Assembly: GCA_023248155.1 (NCBI GenBank)
Contig: JAHFFE010000001.1
Location: 276,873-313,090 of the forward strand
Source of the DNA: Candidatus Omnitrophota bacterium
Lineage (GTDB): Bacteria; Omnitrophota; Gorgyraeia; 1-14-0-20-64-10
Direction: 5' to 3'
DNA: 36,218 bases
Below, in pieces: positions 23,858-33,077 of this stretch. A model generated the notes under the pieces. The model had not been told where the DNA came from and ran no database searches. It was given only the letters and a program-made list of their open reading frames with translations. How positions within the stretch are numbered: the first letter of the stretch is position 1; each line of letters opens with the position of its first letter. The position numbers and the translations under genes were made by a program.

Positions 23858-24602
23858 TATTCCCGATTCCTTCGACGCATCCGGCTGTTTTGAAACCTGC
23901 CGCGTGCGGCGCGGCGTTATTTTGTACGCGGCCGAGCACCGCCGCCGGCTGGCCGCCTCGTTAAAAACGGTCGGCATTTCTGCCGATTCATTGGCGGGCG
24001 CGTGGACCGAGGCGAGTGTTACCGCCAAGACTATCCGTGACGGGGTGATTCGCGTCGCGATCCGGCGCGCGAAAAATCCGGCATGGCTGATCCACGCGCA
24101 CGAAGGGGTTTCGTATTCACCTGAACAATTGAAGACCGGCGTTTCTATCCGGACAGTTTCTTCCCGTTGGCCGATGGGGGAGACGGCCGTTGCGCAGGCA
24201 AAAATTTCCGAGCGGTTAAGCTCAATTTTTGCCAAAATGGAAGAGCCGGAAGCGGTCGAACAGATCCGGATCGGACCGCACGGCTATGTGACGGAAGGGA
24301 CTGTCAGCAACCTGTTTCTGGTTGTGGGTGACCGATTGGTCACACCGCCGCCCTGGCTGGGTGTTTTATCGGGTGTGACGCGCGCGCGCGTAATTCGCGC
24401 CGCGAAAAAGTTGAAGATTCCGGTTGATGAAATTCCGGTCACGCGGCACGAGCTGTATAATGCGCGCGAAGTTTTTTTGACGAACGCGCTGATGGGAGCG
24501 CTTCCGGTGCGCGAAGCCGACGGCCGGTTGATCGGGAAGGGCGTTCCCGGGCCGGTGACGCGCCGGCTGATGAAAGCAATGAACAACGGAGGTTCACGGT
24601 GA
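23838..24602 (+). CDS. pabC: Aminodeoxychorismate lyase / class IV aminotransferase
   Basis: This is a fold-type IV PLP protein of 254 residues. With PabB it would release pyruvate from aminodeoxychorismate to give 4-aminobenzoate for folate. SFDASGCFETCRV near the start fits the family. Lys in AQAKISERL is the likely PLP lysine, GYVTEGTVSNLFLV is the conserved glutamate/asparagine strand, and GVLSGVTRARVI is the phosphate loop. Branched-chain or D-amino acid aminotransferases share these motifs, but the context favours PabC. I start it at TTG 23838, overlapping pabB by 20 bases; longer starts read only pabB sequence out of frame. It ends on the purH start. Confidence 0.8.
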   Translation: MKHSLSDIPDSFDASGCFETCRVRRGVILYAAEHRRRLAASLKTVGISADSLAGAWTEASVTAKTIRDGVIRVAIRRAKNPAWLIHAHEGVSYSPEQLKTGVSIRTVSSRWPMGETAVAQAKISERLSSIFAKMEEPEAVEQIRIGPHGYVTEGTVSNLFLVVGDRLVTPPPWLGVLSGVTRARVIRAAKKLKIPVDEIPVTRHELYNAREVFLTNALMGALPVREADGRLIGKGVPGPVTRRLMKAMNNGGSR

Positions 24603-26167
24603 ATCGAGTGGGACGCGTTTTGATCAGCGTTTCGGATAAGACGGGCCTGGTTCCGTTTGCGCGAGGTCTTGCGCAGATGGGTGCGGAGATTGTCTCGACG
24701 GGCGGAACCTCCCGCCTTTTGCGGGAGCAGGGAATCCGCGTCCGGGAGATCGCCGATTTTACCGGGTTTCCGGAAATTCTCGATGGCCGCGTCAAAACAT
24801 TGCATCCGAAAGTGCACGGCGCGATCCTGGCCGACCGCTCGAACCGGCGCCATCTGCAGCAGGCAAAAGAGCTCAAGATCGGGCTGATTGATCTGGTGGT
24901 GGTCAATCTATACCCGTTTGAATCGGTGGTATCCCGCAAGATTACCCCATTGAACAAATTAATCGAAGAGATTGATATCGGCGGCGTCACGCTGCTGCGT
25001 GCTTCGGCGAAGAATTACCGGTCGGTCGGCATTGTTTCAAGCCCCTGCCAATACGAGGCGGTATTAAAGGAACTTCAGAATAACCGCGGTGTTTTATCGG
25101 ATGCGACGTGCGCGCGGCTGGCCGTTAAAGCGTTTGAACAGACGGCTGCCTATGATGCCGTGATCGGGCAGGCCCTTGCGCAAAAATTGCTGAAAGAGCC
25201 GCGCCGCACTCCGCGCCGGCTGACGCTCTCGGCCGTTAAAAAACAGACATTGCGCTACGGCGAGAATCCGCATCAGGCCGGTGTCTGGTATGAAACGCCC
25301 GCGCTGTTTGGAAATTCGCGCGGGCTTGCTTCGGCACGGCAGTTGAACGGCAAGGAACTCTCTTTTAATAATCTGCTCGATCTGGACGCGGCCGTTGATA
25401 TGGCCTCTGCATTTTCAAAGCCGACCGCCGTAGTGATCAAGCACAATAATCCGTGCGGGCTTGCTTCAGCCGTTAATCTTAAAATTGCTTATCAAAAAGC
25501 ATTTGCCGGAGACCCGCTCTCTGCATTCGGAGGAATTGTGGGACTTAACCGCCGCGTTGACCGGGCGGCGGCCCGCGCCATTTTCGACAGCGGATTTCTC
25601 GAATGCGTGATTGCTCCCGGTTATGATCCGGCGGCGTTAAAAATCCTGAGTGAAAAGAAAAACCTGCGGATCATGGAACTGCCGTCGATTGGATCATCGA
25701 GAAACAAAAGCCGCATTCAAATTAAACAGATACAGGGCGGGTTTCTGGTTCAGGATGCCGACGCGCTTCATAAACGGCCGGCGCAGTGGAAATGTGTGAC
25801 GCCTAAAAAACCGACATTTGCCCAGAAACGGGACCTCATCTTTGCATGGACCGTTACGCCGTTTGTCCGTTCCAATTCGATCGTGATTGTCAAAGATGAG
25901 CAGGTGGTCGGTGTGGGCGCCGGCATGACCAGCCGCGTCGACAGCGTTGAGTTTGCTGCCAAAAAAGCGGGCAAGCGAACGAAGGGCGCCGTGCTGGCCA
26001 GCGACGGATTCTTTCCGAAGCCGGATGGACCGATGGCTGCCGTGAAAGCCGGTATTCGCGCGATTATTCAGCCGGGCGGGTCGATTCAGGATGAAGAAGT
26101 GATCCGTGTGGCGCGCAAGGCCGGGATTGCGATGATCTTGACCGGAGAGCGCCACTTTAAACACTAA
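24599..26167 (+). CDS. purH: Bifunctional AICAR transformylase / IMP cyclohydrolase PurH
   Basis: PurH performs the last two steps of IMP synthesis, using 10-formyl-tetrahydrofolate. The 522-residue protein has the MGS-like cyclohydrolase domain with VSDKTG, STGGTSRLL, FPEILDGRVKTLHPKVHG, and the transformylase domain with YGENPHQAG, the catalytic Lys281-His282 in IKHNNPCG, AFGGIVGLN and SDGFFPKPDGP. The GTG start at 24599 has GGAGG six bases upstream. It overlaps the pabC stop. Its folate requirement explains the company of pabB, pabC and folC. Confidence 0.96.
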   Translation: MNRVGRVLISVSDKTGLVPFARGLAQMGAEIVSTGGTSRLLREQGIRVREIADFTGFPEILDGRVKTLHPKVHGAILADRSNRRHLQQAKELKIGLIDLVVVNLYPFESVVSRKITPLNKLIEEIDIGGVTLLRASAKNYRSVGIVSSPCQYEAVLKELQNNRGVLSDATCARLAVKAFEQTAAYDAVIGQALAQKLLKEPRRTPRRLTLSAVKKQTLRYGENPHQAGVWYETPALFGNSRGLASARQLNGKELSFNNLLDLDAAVDMASAFSKPTAVVIKHNNPCGLASAVNLKIAYQKAFAGDPLSAFGGIVGLNRRVDRAAARAIFDSGFLECVIAPGYDPAALKILSEKKNLRIMELPSIGSSRNKSRIQIKQIQGGFLVQDADALHKRPAQWKCVTPKKPTFAQKRDLIFAWTVTPFVRSNSIVIVKDEQVVGVGAGMTSRVDSVEFAAKKAGKRTKGAVLASDGFFPKPDGPMAAVKAGIRAIIQPGGSIQDEEVIRVARKAGIAMILTGERHFKH

Positions 26168-26174
26168 AACGCGA

Positions 26175-27473
26175 ATGACCTACGCGGAAGCGCTGGCCTG
26201 GCTCGATTCCTTCCAGAATTACGAGAAATTCGTCGACTATTCCTACCCGGAGCAGTTTTCTCTCGACCGCATTCTGCATCTATTAGAACGACTTGATAAT
26301 CCGCACCTGGCTTATCCTGTTCTGCATGTTGCCGGCACGAAAGGGAAAGGCTCCACCTGCGTATTTGCCGAATCGATCTTGCGCGCGCTTAAGCTAAAGA
26401 CCGGCTTGTATACCTCGCCGCACCTGTTTTCATTTTGCGAACGGGTCCGCATCAATGGCGAGCCGGTTTCTGAGAATGATTTTGCCGGACTGGTTGAACA
26501 GGTAAAACCTCTGACCGGAAAAAATCTGACCTATTTTGAAATCACCACGGCGCTGGCGTTTCTGCATTTCGCGCGGCAAAAAGTAGATGCGGCGGTTATT
26601 GAGGTCGGATTGGGAGGCCGGCTGGACGCGACGAATGTCGTGGCGCCGGCAGTGACGGCGATTACGCCGGTCAGCCTGGATCATTGCGCGCAGCTTGGAA
26701 AAACAATCTCTGAAATTGCCGTGGAAAAAGCAGGCATCATTAAACTGGGCGTGCCGGTAGTGGTTGCCTCTCAGGCGGAGCTGGCAATGCAGGTGATTCA
26801 GGCAACCGCCGCGTTGCGGCAAGCGCCGCTGCATCCGGTTGAAACAGAAATGCATTGGAGCAATATCCGGGACGATATTTCCGGAACGGTTGCTGATCTG
26901 GAATCTCCGATTCAGCGCTACGAAGGGCTGCACATTCCTTTATTGGGCCGTCACCAACTTGATAATGCCGCGACAGCCGTGCGGATGGTGGAGCTGTTTT
27001 TAAACCGGAAAAAAATTGATCCGGCCGCAGTTTCGCAGGGGATTGCCTCAGCGCGCTGGCTCTGCCGTTTTCAACTGGAAAAATACGAAGGCCGGATCGT
27101 AATTCTGGATGGTGCTCAAAACGAAAATTCCGCGCGTACGTTGATAGAAACTACTCAGAAATTATTTCCAGGGAAGCCGGTTCATTTAATCATCGGCTGT
27201 TCGACCGGAAAAGAAATTGCGGCGATGGCCCGTGCCTGGAAAGGGTGGCCGGCCAGCGTGGTTTTAACGCGCTCCAGCACCGGCCGTCCGGAACCAGTTG
27301 AGAATCTAGCCCAACAGTTTTTAGAAATCGGCTGCGCGGTTACTGCTGCGCCAACGGTGCCGCAGTCGCTGCGTCAGGCAGTTGCCGGCTCGAAACCGGA
27401 AGATTTGATTGTGGTAAGCGGCTCGCTGTTTGTGGCGGCCGACGCGCTTCAGAATTTAAGAACTAAGCAGTAG
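26175..27473 (+). CDS. folC: Folylpolyglutamate synthase / dihydrofolate synthase
   Basis: FolC adds glutamate to dihydropteroate and/or folates. The 432-residue Mur-ligase-fold protein has LAYPVLHVAGTKGKGST with the P-loop at residues 54-61, LYTSPHLFSFCERVRING, FEITTALAFLHFA, VEVGLGGRLDATNVV (read here as IEVGLGGRLDATN), TPVSLDHCAQLG, and the C-terminal domain beginning near LDGAQNENSA. It starts seven bases after purH without a strong ribosome binding site. The 3' end overlaps the convergent membrane protein gene by 11 bases. Confidence 0.94.
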   Translation: MTYAEALAWLDSFQNYEKFVDYSYPEQFSLDRILHLLERLDNPHLAYPVLHVAGTKGKGSTCVFAESILRALKLKTGLYTSPHLFSFCERVRINGEPVSENDFAGLVEQVKPLTGKNLTYFEITTALAFLHFARQKVDAAVIEVGLGGRLDATNVVAPAVTAITPVSLDHCAQLGKTISEIAVEKAGIIKLGVPVVVASQAELAMQVIQATAALRQAPLHPVETEMHWSNIRDDISGTVADLESPIQRYEGLHIPLLGRHQLDNAATAVRMVELFLNRKKIDPAAVSQGIASARWLCRFQLEKYEGRIVILDGAQNENSARTLIETTQKLFPGKPVHLIIGCSTGKEIAAMARAWKGWPASVVLTRSSTGRPEPVENLAQQFLEIGCAVTAAPTVPQSLRQAVAGSKPEDLIVVSGSLFVAADALQNLRTKQ

Positions 27474-28437
27474 GCCGCTTCTTTTTCTTCTTCAACAAAA
27501 ACAAAATTGCGCCGACGAATCCGCCCAATAAGGGAATCAATCCGCAGATCAGCGATACCGACAACGCTTCATGCGGATCAACGCCGGCCCTGGAAAGAAA
27601 CAGCACCGTGGTCGCTTCGCGGACGCCCCATCCGTTGATGGAGACTGGTATCTGTGCCGACGCGATAATGACCGGCACCGTCACAAATAAAAACACCAGC
27701 GGCACTTCCAGACGGAACGCGTTACAGACGCTCCAATAGATCAATACCGCACCGATCTGAACAAATGTCGTTGCGGTCAGTGCCTGCGCCAGGATTTTTG
27801 GCTGTTTCCGGTACGAAAAAATCGTTTCCTGGAATTGTTTGCTGTGCGCTTCAATCTGTCCGAGGCCGATTTTGTCGAATGGTTTCAGTAGAAGATTCAA
27901 TGCCCGGCGGGAATTCAGCACGGCCAATGCCGAGACCAGCAAAATTGCGAGAACCAGCAGACCGGTCTGGATCAGCGCGTCGGCGCGGGCTGCCGGAAAT
28001 AAGAGCCAGGCTCCTCCGGCAAAAAGCAAAAACCCGGCCAGCCCGAACAACCGGTCAATCAAAATGGAAGCCAATGAATGCCTCCAGTCGCCGGTTTCTT
28101 TGACCGTGTCGTAGACGCGGACGAAATCTCCGCCGATGGTGGTTGGCAGGAAAAGATTGAAAAATGACGCCACAAAAAAAGCGCGCGCGGCAAACGCCCA
28201 TGAAACCGGCTTTCCGGAATTCAGTAATATTTTCCAGCGGATGATGCAGGCGGCCTGCGCCGCGAAAAAAGCAGCCACGGCCGCGGCCAACCAGGCCGGA
28301 TTGACCGCGCGGAGCGTGCGCAAAAGTTCGGATAAATCGACCATCCGCAGCACCAGCCAAAACGCCGTTGCTGTAACGGCGCTTTTGATGAGCAGGGGAA
28401 GAACCGGTTTAATTTTTTTGATTAATGTAGTCATCAA
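27463..28437 (-). CDS. Lysylphosphatidylglycerol synthase TM-region family protein (flippase-like)
   Basis: This is a 324-residue integral membrane protein of the UPF0104/AglD family with about eight helices. Family marks are FFNLFLPTTIGGDFVRVYD in the first half, ILIDRLFGLAGFL, and PVSINGWGVREATTVLFL in the second half. Stand-alone members are thought to move lipid-linked substrates, or accompany glycosyltransferases; the substrate is unknown. A lysine-rich tail (KKKKKR) closes the protein. Its start overlaps the end of the M48 protease gene by 29 bases, and its end overlaps folC. Confidence 0.85.
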   Translation of the reverse strand: MMTTLIKKIKPVLPLLIKSAVTATAFWLVLRMVDLSELLRTLRAVNPAWLAAAVAAFFAAQAACIIRWKILLNSGKPVSWAFAARAFFVASFFNLFLPTTIGGDFVRVYDTVKETGDWRHSLASILIDRLFGLAGFLLFAGGAWLLFPAARADALIQTGLLVLAILLVSALAVLNSRRALNLLLKPFDKIGLGQIEAHSKQFQETIFSYRKQPKILAQALTATTFVQIGAVLIYWSVCNAFRLEVPLVFLFVTVPVIIASAQIPVSINGWGVREATTVLFLSRAGVDPHEALSVSLICGLIPLLGGFVGAILFLLKKKKKRPTA

Positions 28438-29185
28438 ACGAAATTTTTCCTTCGGCCTGCTGGCGGATTAAACGGATACGGTCGGCGAAATAGGGGTGAG
28501 TCCGGAAATAGGAGTATTGCCGCATCGGCTGTTTGCGCGTATAGTCGCGCAGCCGTTCCATAAAACGGATTCCTGCGGTCGGGTCGTAACCGGCCGCCTT
28601 CATATATTTCACGCCGAGCCGGTCGGCTTCCAGTTCATCGGCCTGCGAATATTCCAGAAACAGTGAGGTGAACGCTAGATTCATGCCGCGAATTGTTTGG
28701 CTATCGGTTTTGGTGCCGATCGCGGCGGCCTGAAGCGCCTGCATCCCAATGGAAGCCTGCAGTTGCTTCATGGCATGCTTGGCCACCACATGTCCCATTT
28801 CGTGGCCCAGCACCGAAGCCAGTTCATCGTCCGATTTCACCAGATCCATCAGCGCTTTCGTCACAAAGATCGGGCCGCCCGGCAGCGCGAAGGCATTAGG
28901 CTGGTCTTCCTCGGGCATTTCGACAATTGTGAACCTGTAGGAAAGGTCTTTGCGGTCGGCCACCGGAACCAGCCGCGCGCTGATGCGGTCAATCTGTTCC
29001 AGCAGTTTGGGATCCTTAATGACGGTAAGGTCTTTCTCGACTTTTTTCGCCACGCCTTCGCCCAGGGCGATTTCAGTGGGGGTGCTGAAAAGCAGCGCCT
29101 CCTGCTGCTCGGTTCCGGGGTTATAGGTGGATGTGACGCACCCGCCGAGCAATCCCGCGCAGAGAAAAAGCAGAAAGTAATTCAT
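28409..29185 (-). CDS. M48-family zinc metalloprotease lipoprotein
   Basis: This 258-residue protein resembles periplasmic M48 proteases such as BepA and LoiP, which act in outer-membrane protein quality control. A lipoprotein signal peptide ends in LLGGC (Cys16). The zinc motif is HEMGH (His128, Glu129, His132), and ELEAD (184-188) supplies the third ligand. NAFALPGGPIFVTKAL is the conserved strand before the active site. RTHPYFADRIRLI near the end is also typical. I start it at 29185 so that the signal peptide is compact; a start at 29221 would add 12 residues. It is the first gene of a two-gene minus-strand unit. Confidence 0.88.
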   Translation of the reverse strand: MNYFLLFLCAGLLGGCVTSTYNPGTEQQEALLFSTPTEIALGEGVAKKVEKDLTVIKDPKLLEQIDRISARLVPVADRKDLSYRFTIVEMPEEDQPNAFALPGGPIFVTKALMDLVKSDDELASVLGHEMGHVVAKHAMKQLQASIGMQALQAAAIGTKTDSQTIRGMNLAFTSLFLEYSQADELEADRLGVKYMKAAGYDPTAGIRFMERLRDYTRKQPMRQYSYFRTHPYFADRIRLIRQQAEGKISFDDYINQKN

Positions 29186-29300
29186 CGTGAAAAATAGTTT
29201 CCCATATTCGAGGGGGTTCATTCAAGGGGCTCAGGGCATATTTGTGAAATAAGCAAAATAATTATTGAATCTGGATTATGCGATATGGTACCGTGCAAAG

Positions 29301-29703
29301 ATGAAATCAAAAACAAATAGGGTGAAAAAATTGGATTATGTTAAACAACGTGTCTTGTTAATCCGCGGCCACCGCGTAATGCTGGATTCCGATTTGGCGG
29401 AACTCTATGGAGTTTCAACTAAACGATTGAACGAGCAAGTCAAAAGAAACAAGAATCGATTTCCAAAAGATTTCATGTTCCAGTTAACGCCAGCTGAAAG
29501 AAAAGAGGTGGTCGCAATTTGCGACCACCTTCAGAAGCTCAAATATTCATCATGGAGAATTGTCTAAAAAACTTAAAGAATTAGAACGAAAGGTTGATGG
29601 GCATGACGAACAAATTCAGACGCTTCTTAATGCCATCCGCACATTAATCTATTCTTCCGATGAACAAAAGCCGGACCGCAAAATAGGATTTCATTCGGAA
29701 TAA
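29301..29703 (+). pseudogene. ORF6N-domain gene broken by an internal deletion and frameshift
   Basis: The N-terminal part encodes an ORF6N DNA-binding domain, with VLLIRGHRVMLDSDLAELYG, then STKRLNEQVKRNKNRFP and FMFQLTPAERKEVVA. The frame stops at 29565-29567. From about 29548 a second frame continues to TAA at 29701-29703 with ELSKKLKELERKVDGHDEQI and a tail like those of full-length family members. The middle part (the usual PYAFTEHG region) is missing, so this looks like a deletion that also shifted the frame. ORF6N proteins are common in phages and mobile DNA. A 25-base palindrome lies in it. Confidence 0.75.
29506..29530. repeat. 25-base palindrome in the ORF6N remnant
   Basis: AGGTGGTCGCAA and TTGCGACCACCT pair perfectly around one central T. 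It encodes EVVAICDHL, a segment I recall in intact family members, so it may be native coding sequence. Confidence 0.5.
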
Positions 29704-29725
29704 AATTTCAGGAAAAGGACTCAAC

Positions 29726-31258
29726 ATGCTGGCGAAAATTCATACGGCAACGGTGTTGGGGTTAACGGCAGTAGGTGTGACCGTGGAAGTCGATGTCTCG
29801 GAGGGGCTTCCGGGCGTTACGATTGTCGGGTTGCCCGACGCGGCCGTCAAAGAATCCAAAGAACGAATCCGCGCCGCGATTAAAAATACACAGCTGGGCT
29901 GGCCGCAGAGCCGCGTCACCGTCAATTTGGCGCCGGCCGATGTGCGCAAGGAAGGGTCGGCATTCGACCTGCCGATTGCGCTGGCATTGCTGGCTGCCTC
30001 CAAGCAACTGGATCCTGATTGTTTTTCCAATACCGTGGCGCTCGGAGAATTGGCACTGGATGGAACGCTGCGGCCGGTGCCGGGCGTGTTGGCCGTCGCG
30101 ATGGGCAGCAATGGAAAGCGGCTGCTGGTTCCGGCGGCCAACGCCGCCGAAGCGGCGATCGTTGCGGGTGTCTCGGTTTATCCGATGGAACATCTGCACC
30201 AGGTTGTCCAATTTCTAAAAGGGGAGGAGCCGGTAGCTCCGTTGCGTTCCGATCCGGCAGATTGGTTTTTAACACGCGGCGCCACGGCCGAGGGTGATTT
30301 TTCAGAAGTTAAAGGACAGACGATTGCCAAGCGCGCCATTGAAGTAGCCGCGGCCGGCGGACATAACCTGTTGTTCATCGGGCCGCCCGGATCCGGCAAA
30401 ACGATGCTGGCACAGCGGATCCCGACGATCATTCCGCCTCTGACGCTGGCAGAAGCGCTGGAAACGACTCTGGTGTACAGCGTGCTGGGGCAGGTCCCTT
30501 CTGAAAAACCGCTGCTGACGGTTAGACCGTTTCGCGCGCCGCATCATACGATTTCCGATGTCGGGCTGGTCGGCGGCGGAGCGGTCCCGCGGCCCGGCGA
30601 AGTCTCAATGGCGCATCACGGTGTTTTATTTCTCGATGAGATGCCCGAGTTTCATCGCGGTGTTTTGGAAACGCTGCGCCAGCCGCTCGAAGAAGGCCGT
30701 CTTACGGTTTCGCGCGCGCAGGGGGCTGTTACTTTTCCGGCGCGCGTGATGTTGATCGCGTCGATGAATCCGTGCCCGTGCGGATTTGCCGGTGATCGTT
30801 CAAAAAACTGTTATTGCACGCCGATGCAAATCCAGAAATACCGCGCGAAAGTGTCCGGCCCTTTGCTGGACCGGATCGATCTGCAGCTGGAAGTGCCGGC
30901 GCTTTCCGTCGGGGAGTTAACGTCCGATCAGCGTGCGGAGTCGTCGGCGGAGATCCGCGCGCGGATTGCGCGGGCCCGTGCCATTCAGAGTGAGCGGTTT
31001 TCCGGCACTGAGGGTCTTTTTTGCAACGCGCAGATGAAACACCGCGATCTGAAGAAACATTGCCGGCTCGACGCGAAGGGACTTCAACTGCTGAAGCGGG
31101 CTGTGGAGAAACTTGGTTTTTCGGCGCGTGCTTATGATCGTGTGTTGAAGGTGGCCAGAACCATCGCCGATCTGGCCGGCTCGGAAACTATTTTATCGGC
31201 GCATCTGGCCGAGGCGATCCAGTACCGCGCGCTCGATCGGCAGATTGACGGGATTTGA
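29726..31258 (+). CDS. comM: ComM/YifB-family AAA+ ATPase (Mg-chelatase-like)
   Basis: ComM is a hexameric helicase that extends branch migration during natural transformation; many bacteria carry it without known competence. The 510-residue protein has the N-terminal Lon-like domain (VEVDVSEGLPGVTIVGLPD), Walker A GPPGSGKT (219-226), RPFRAPHHTISDVGLVGG, Walker B VLFLDEMPEF, MNPCPCGFAGD with cysteines typical of the family, and the C-terminal helical domain with FSARAYDRVLKVARTIADL. It starts 22 bases after the ORF6N remnant with AAAGGA upstream. It converges with the TPR protein gene, four bases apart. Confidence 0.94.
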   Translation: MLAKIHTATVLGLTAVGVTVEVDVSEGLPGVTIVGLPDAAVKESKERIRAAIKNTQLGWPQSRVTVNLAPADVRKEGSAFDLPIALALLAASKQLDPDCFSNTVALGELALDGTLRPVPGVLAVAMGSNGKRLLVPAANAAEAAIVAGVSVYPMEHLHQVVQFLKGEEPVAPLRSDPADWFLTRGATAEGDFSEVKGQTIAKRAIEVAAAGGHNLLFIGPPGSGKTMLAQRIPTIIPPLTLAEALETTLVYSVLGQVPSEKPLLTVRPFRAPHHTISDVGLVGGGAVPRPGEVSMAHHGVLFLDEMPEFHRGVLETLRQPLEEGRLTVSRAQGAVTFPARVMLIASMNPCPCGFAGDRSKNCYCTPMQIQKYRAKVSGPLLDRIDLQLEVPALSVGELTSDQRAESSAEIRARIARARAIQSERFSGTEGLFCNAQMKHRDLKKHCRLDAKGLQLLKRAVEKLGFSARAYDRVLKVARTIADLAGSETILSAHLAEAIQYRALDRQIDGI

Positions 31259-31262
31259 AATA

Positions 31263-33077
31263 CTACTTTGGCTGAAGTTGTTCAGAAACAGCTTTTGCGT
31301 TGTTGCGGGCTTCGGTGTAATTCGGATCATTGCTTGCTGCTTTCTGAAACCAGCGCAGCGCTTCCTGAGGCTCGTTCTTTCCGTAATAAAGCGTTCCTAT
31401 GTTGTTGCAGGCCTCCGCGCTCCTCGGATTAATCTGCAGCGCCTTCTGATAGAGCGCCATGGCCTCAGCTTCTTTTTGCTGACGCTGCAGAATAAATCCA
31501 AGCCGGACATAGGCGGTATCCATGCGCGGATCCAGCGACAGGCAGGTCCGGTAATGGGCGACTGCTTCCGAAAAACGCCCCTGTCCGATGAGCGTATCTC
31601 CCAGATTCAAATGGCCGCGCGCAAAATCAGGTTCGACTTGCAGCAATTGTTGATACGTTTGCTCGGCTTCTTTAAATTCCTGTTTTTGGAGCAACGCGTA
31701 GCCTATATTCATCAGCGCGGTTTCCTGCTGTTGAGGATCCAGTTCCAGCGATTTCTTCTCGGCAGCAATTCCTTCATCATACCGTTTCAGGCGCAGCAGG
31801 CCCGAGGAGAGGTTCGAATAGGCCCGCGCCGTCGGCGGCCGTTTAGCCAGAACATCCTGCCAGAGTAAAACCTCGTTTTGGTAAAGCTGGTTTCTGGAAA
31901 TCGTCATGATTGAAAACCCGGTCACGACGCTCAACAAAATAATCCAACCAACAATTCGGCGGTGCGGCACCAGCGAAGTTGGAGTTTTTTGCAGCACAGC
32001 GGCTGCTGTCAGAACCAGCAACAGTACCATCGCCGCCATCGGCAGATAGAGACGATGGTCGAACGCCAGATCGGCGATCGGGATAATGCTGGAAGTCGGT
32101 GCCAGAATTAGAAAAAACCATAGCCCCAGAAACCCCAGCACCGGTTTCTTTTGAAGCCACCGCAGCGTAACGGCCAACAATCCACCGACGGCGAGCGTTG
32201 CCAAGAGGATCTGTTTCCAGTCATGCGCGACCGGCCATCCGTAATCAAGAACAAGACCCCTTGGCCAAACGATAATTTTCAAATAATGGAGTAAAACTTC
32301 CGGCTGAGTGCGCGCGTATTCCAGCCACGTCAGTTTGTCATAACTGTAGCCGGCGTTGGCCAGAAATTCATTTCGTCCAAAAAATAAAAGCAAACCCAGA
32401 AAGAACCAGCTGCCGGCCAACAAACCATAATAGCTCCGCCGTTTTTCCCAGACGGTTTTCCAGGAGCCGGCCAGGAAAATTTTATCGTACACCAGCGTTA
32501 AAAGCGGAGCCGTTACCATGACCGGTTTCGTTGCCATGCCCAGAAAACAGGCAATGACCGAAAGCAGTTTCCATCGTCCCGAATGGGCCGCTGTCGTCGA
32601 ACGAAGCAGTCCGTAGAGTGTCAGCAAGTAAAAGAATCCCATCATCGATTCAGCCCGCTGAATGATGTAAGTGACGCTTTGCGCCTGAATGGGGTGAACC
32701 GTCCAGATCAATGCGGCGGCGAACGCCAGTTCCGTTGCATGCGGCTTCCAGCGCGGCCCTGATACCGGCAGCAGCAATGATCGTCGGATCAAATCAAACA
32801 AGAGGGATGCCGCGCCAAGATGAACCAGCAGGTTCAGCAGGTGATAGCTCCAGGCATTAAAGCCGCTGACGGCGTAATTGAGCGACAGACTGAATAAAAC
32901 CAGCGGCCGGCAGGACTGCAGCAGGTAAGCCGATGGATTTTGAAGGTTCCAGACATTTGGATTTAGCGTGATATGCAGGAAATCATCCATTTGAAATACG
33001 CCCCAAAAACTGTTGGCGTAAACGGCAATTCCCGCCAGCAAAATCAAGCAGACTGCTTGTCGAGCCGAAAGCTTCAT
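31263..33077 (-). CDS. TMTC-like membrane glycosyltransferase with C-terminal TPR repeats
   Basis: This 604-residue protein has about ten membrane helices in the first 380 residues, then a soluble TPR region (about 400-600). Its N-terminus, FWGVFQMDDFLHI with Asp31-Asp32 after the first helix, fits GT-C enzymes. VHPIQAQSVTYIIQRAESM is a landmark of the TMTC/PMT-like group that transfers mannose from a lipid carrier. At least five TPR units are recognisable, for example AVAHYRTCLSLDPRMDTAYV and ALRWFQKAASNDPNYTEARN. The substrate is unknown; protein O-glycosylation is an inference. It stands alone and converges with comM. Confidence 0.85.
   Translation of the reverse strand: MKLSARQAVCLILLAGIAVYANSFWGVFQMDDFLHITLNPNVWNLQNPSAYLLQSCRPLVLFSLSLNYAVSGFNAWSYHLLNLLVHLGAASLLFDLIRRSLLLPVSGPRWKPHATELAFAAALIWTVHPIQAQSVTYIIQRAESMMGFFYLLTLYGLLRSTTAAHSGRWKLLSVIACFLGMATKPVMVTAPLLTLVYDKIFLAGSWKTVWEKRRSYYGLLAGSWFFLGLLLFFGRNEFLANAGYSYDKLTWLEYARTQPEVLLHYLKIIVWPRGLVLDYGWPVAHDWKQILLATLAVGGLLAVTLRWLQKKPVLGFLGLWFFLILAPTSSIIPIADLAFDHRLYLPMAAMVLLLVLTAAAVLQKTPTSLVPHRRIVGWIILLSVVTGFSIMTISRNQLYQNEVLLWQDVLAKRPPTARAYSNLSSGLLRLKRYDEGIAAEKKSLELDPQQQETALMNIGYALLQKQEFKEAEQTYQQLLQVEPDFARGHLNLGDTLIGQGRFSEAVAHYRTCLSLDPRMDTAYVRLGFILQRQQKEAEAMALYQKALQINPRSAEACNNIGTLYYGKNEPQEALRWFQKAASNDPNYTEARNNAKAVSEQLQPK

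Noticed and set aside
29506-29530. 25-base palindrome as a mobile insert or operator
   Set aside because: It encodes residues that I recall in intact ORF6N proteins, so it is more likely native coding sequence.
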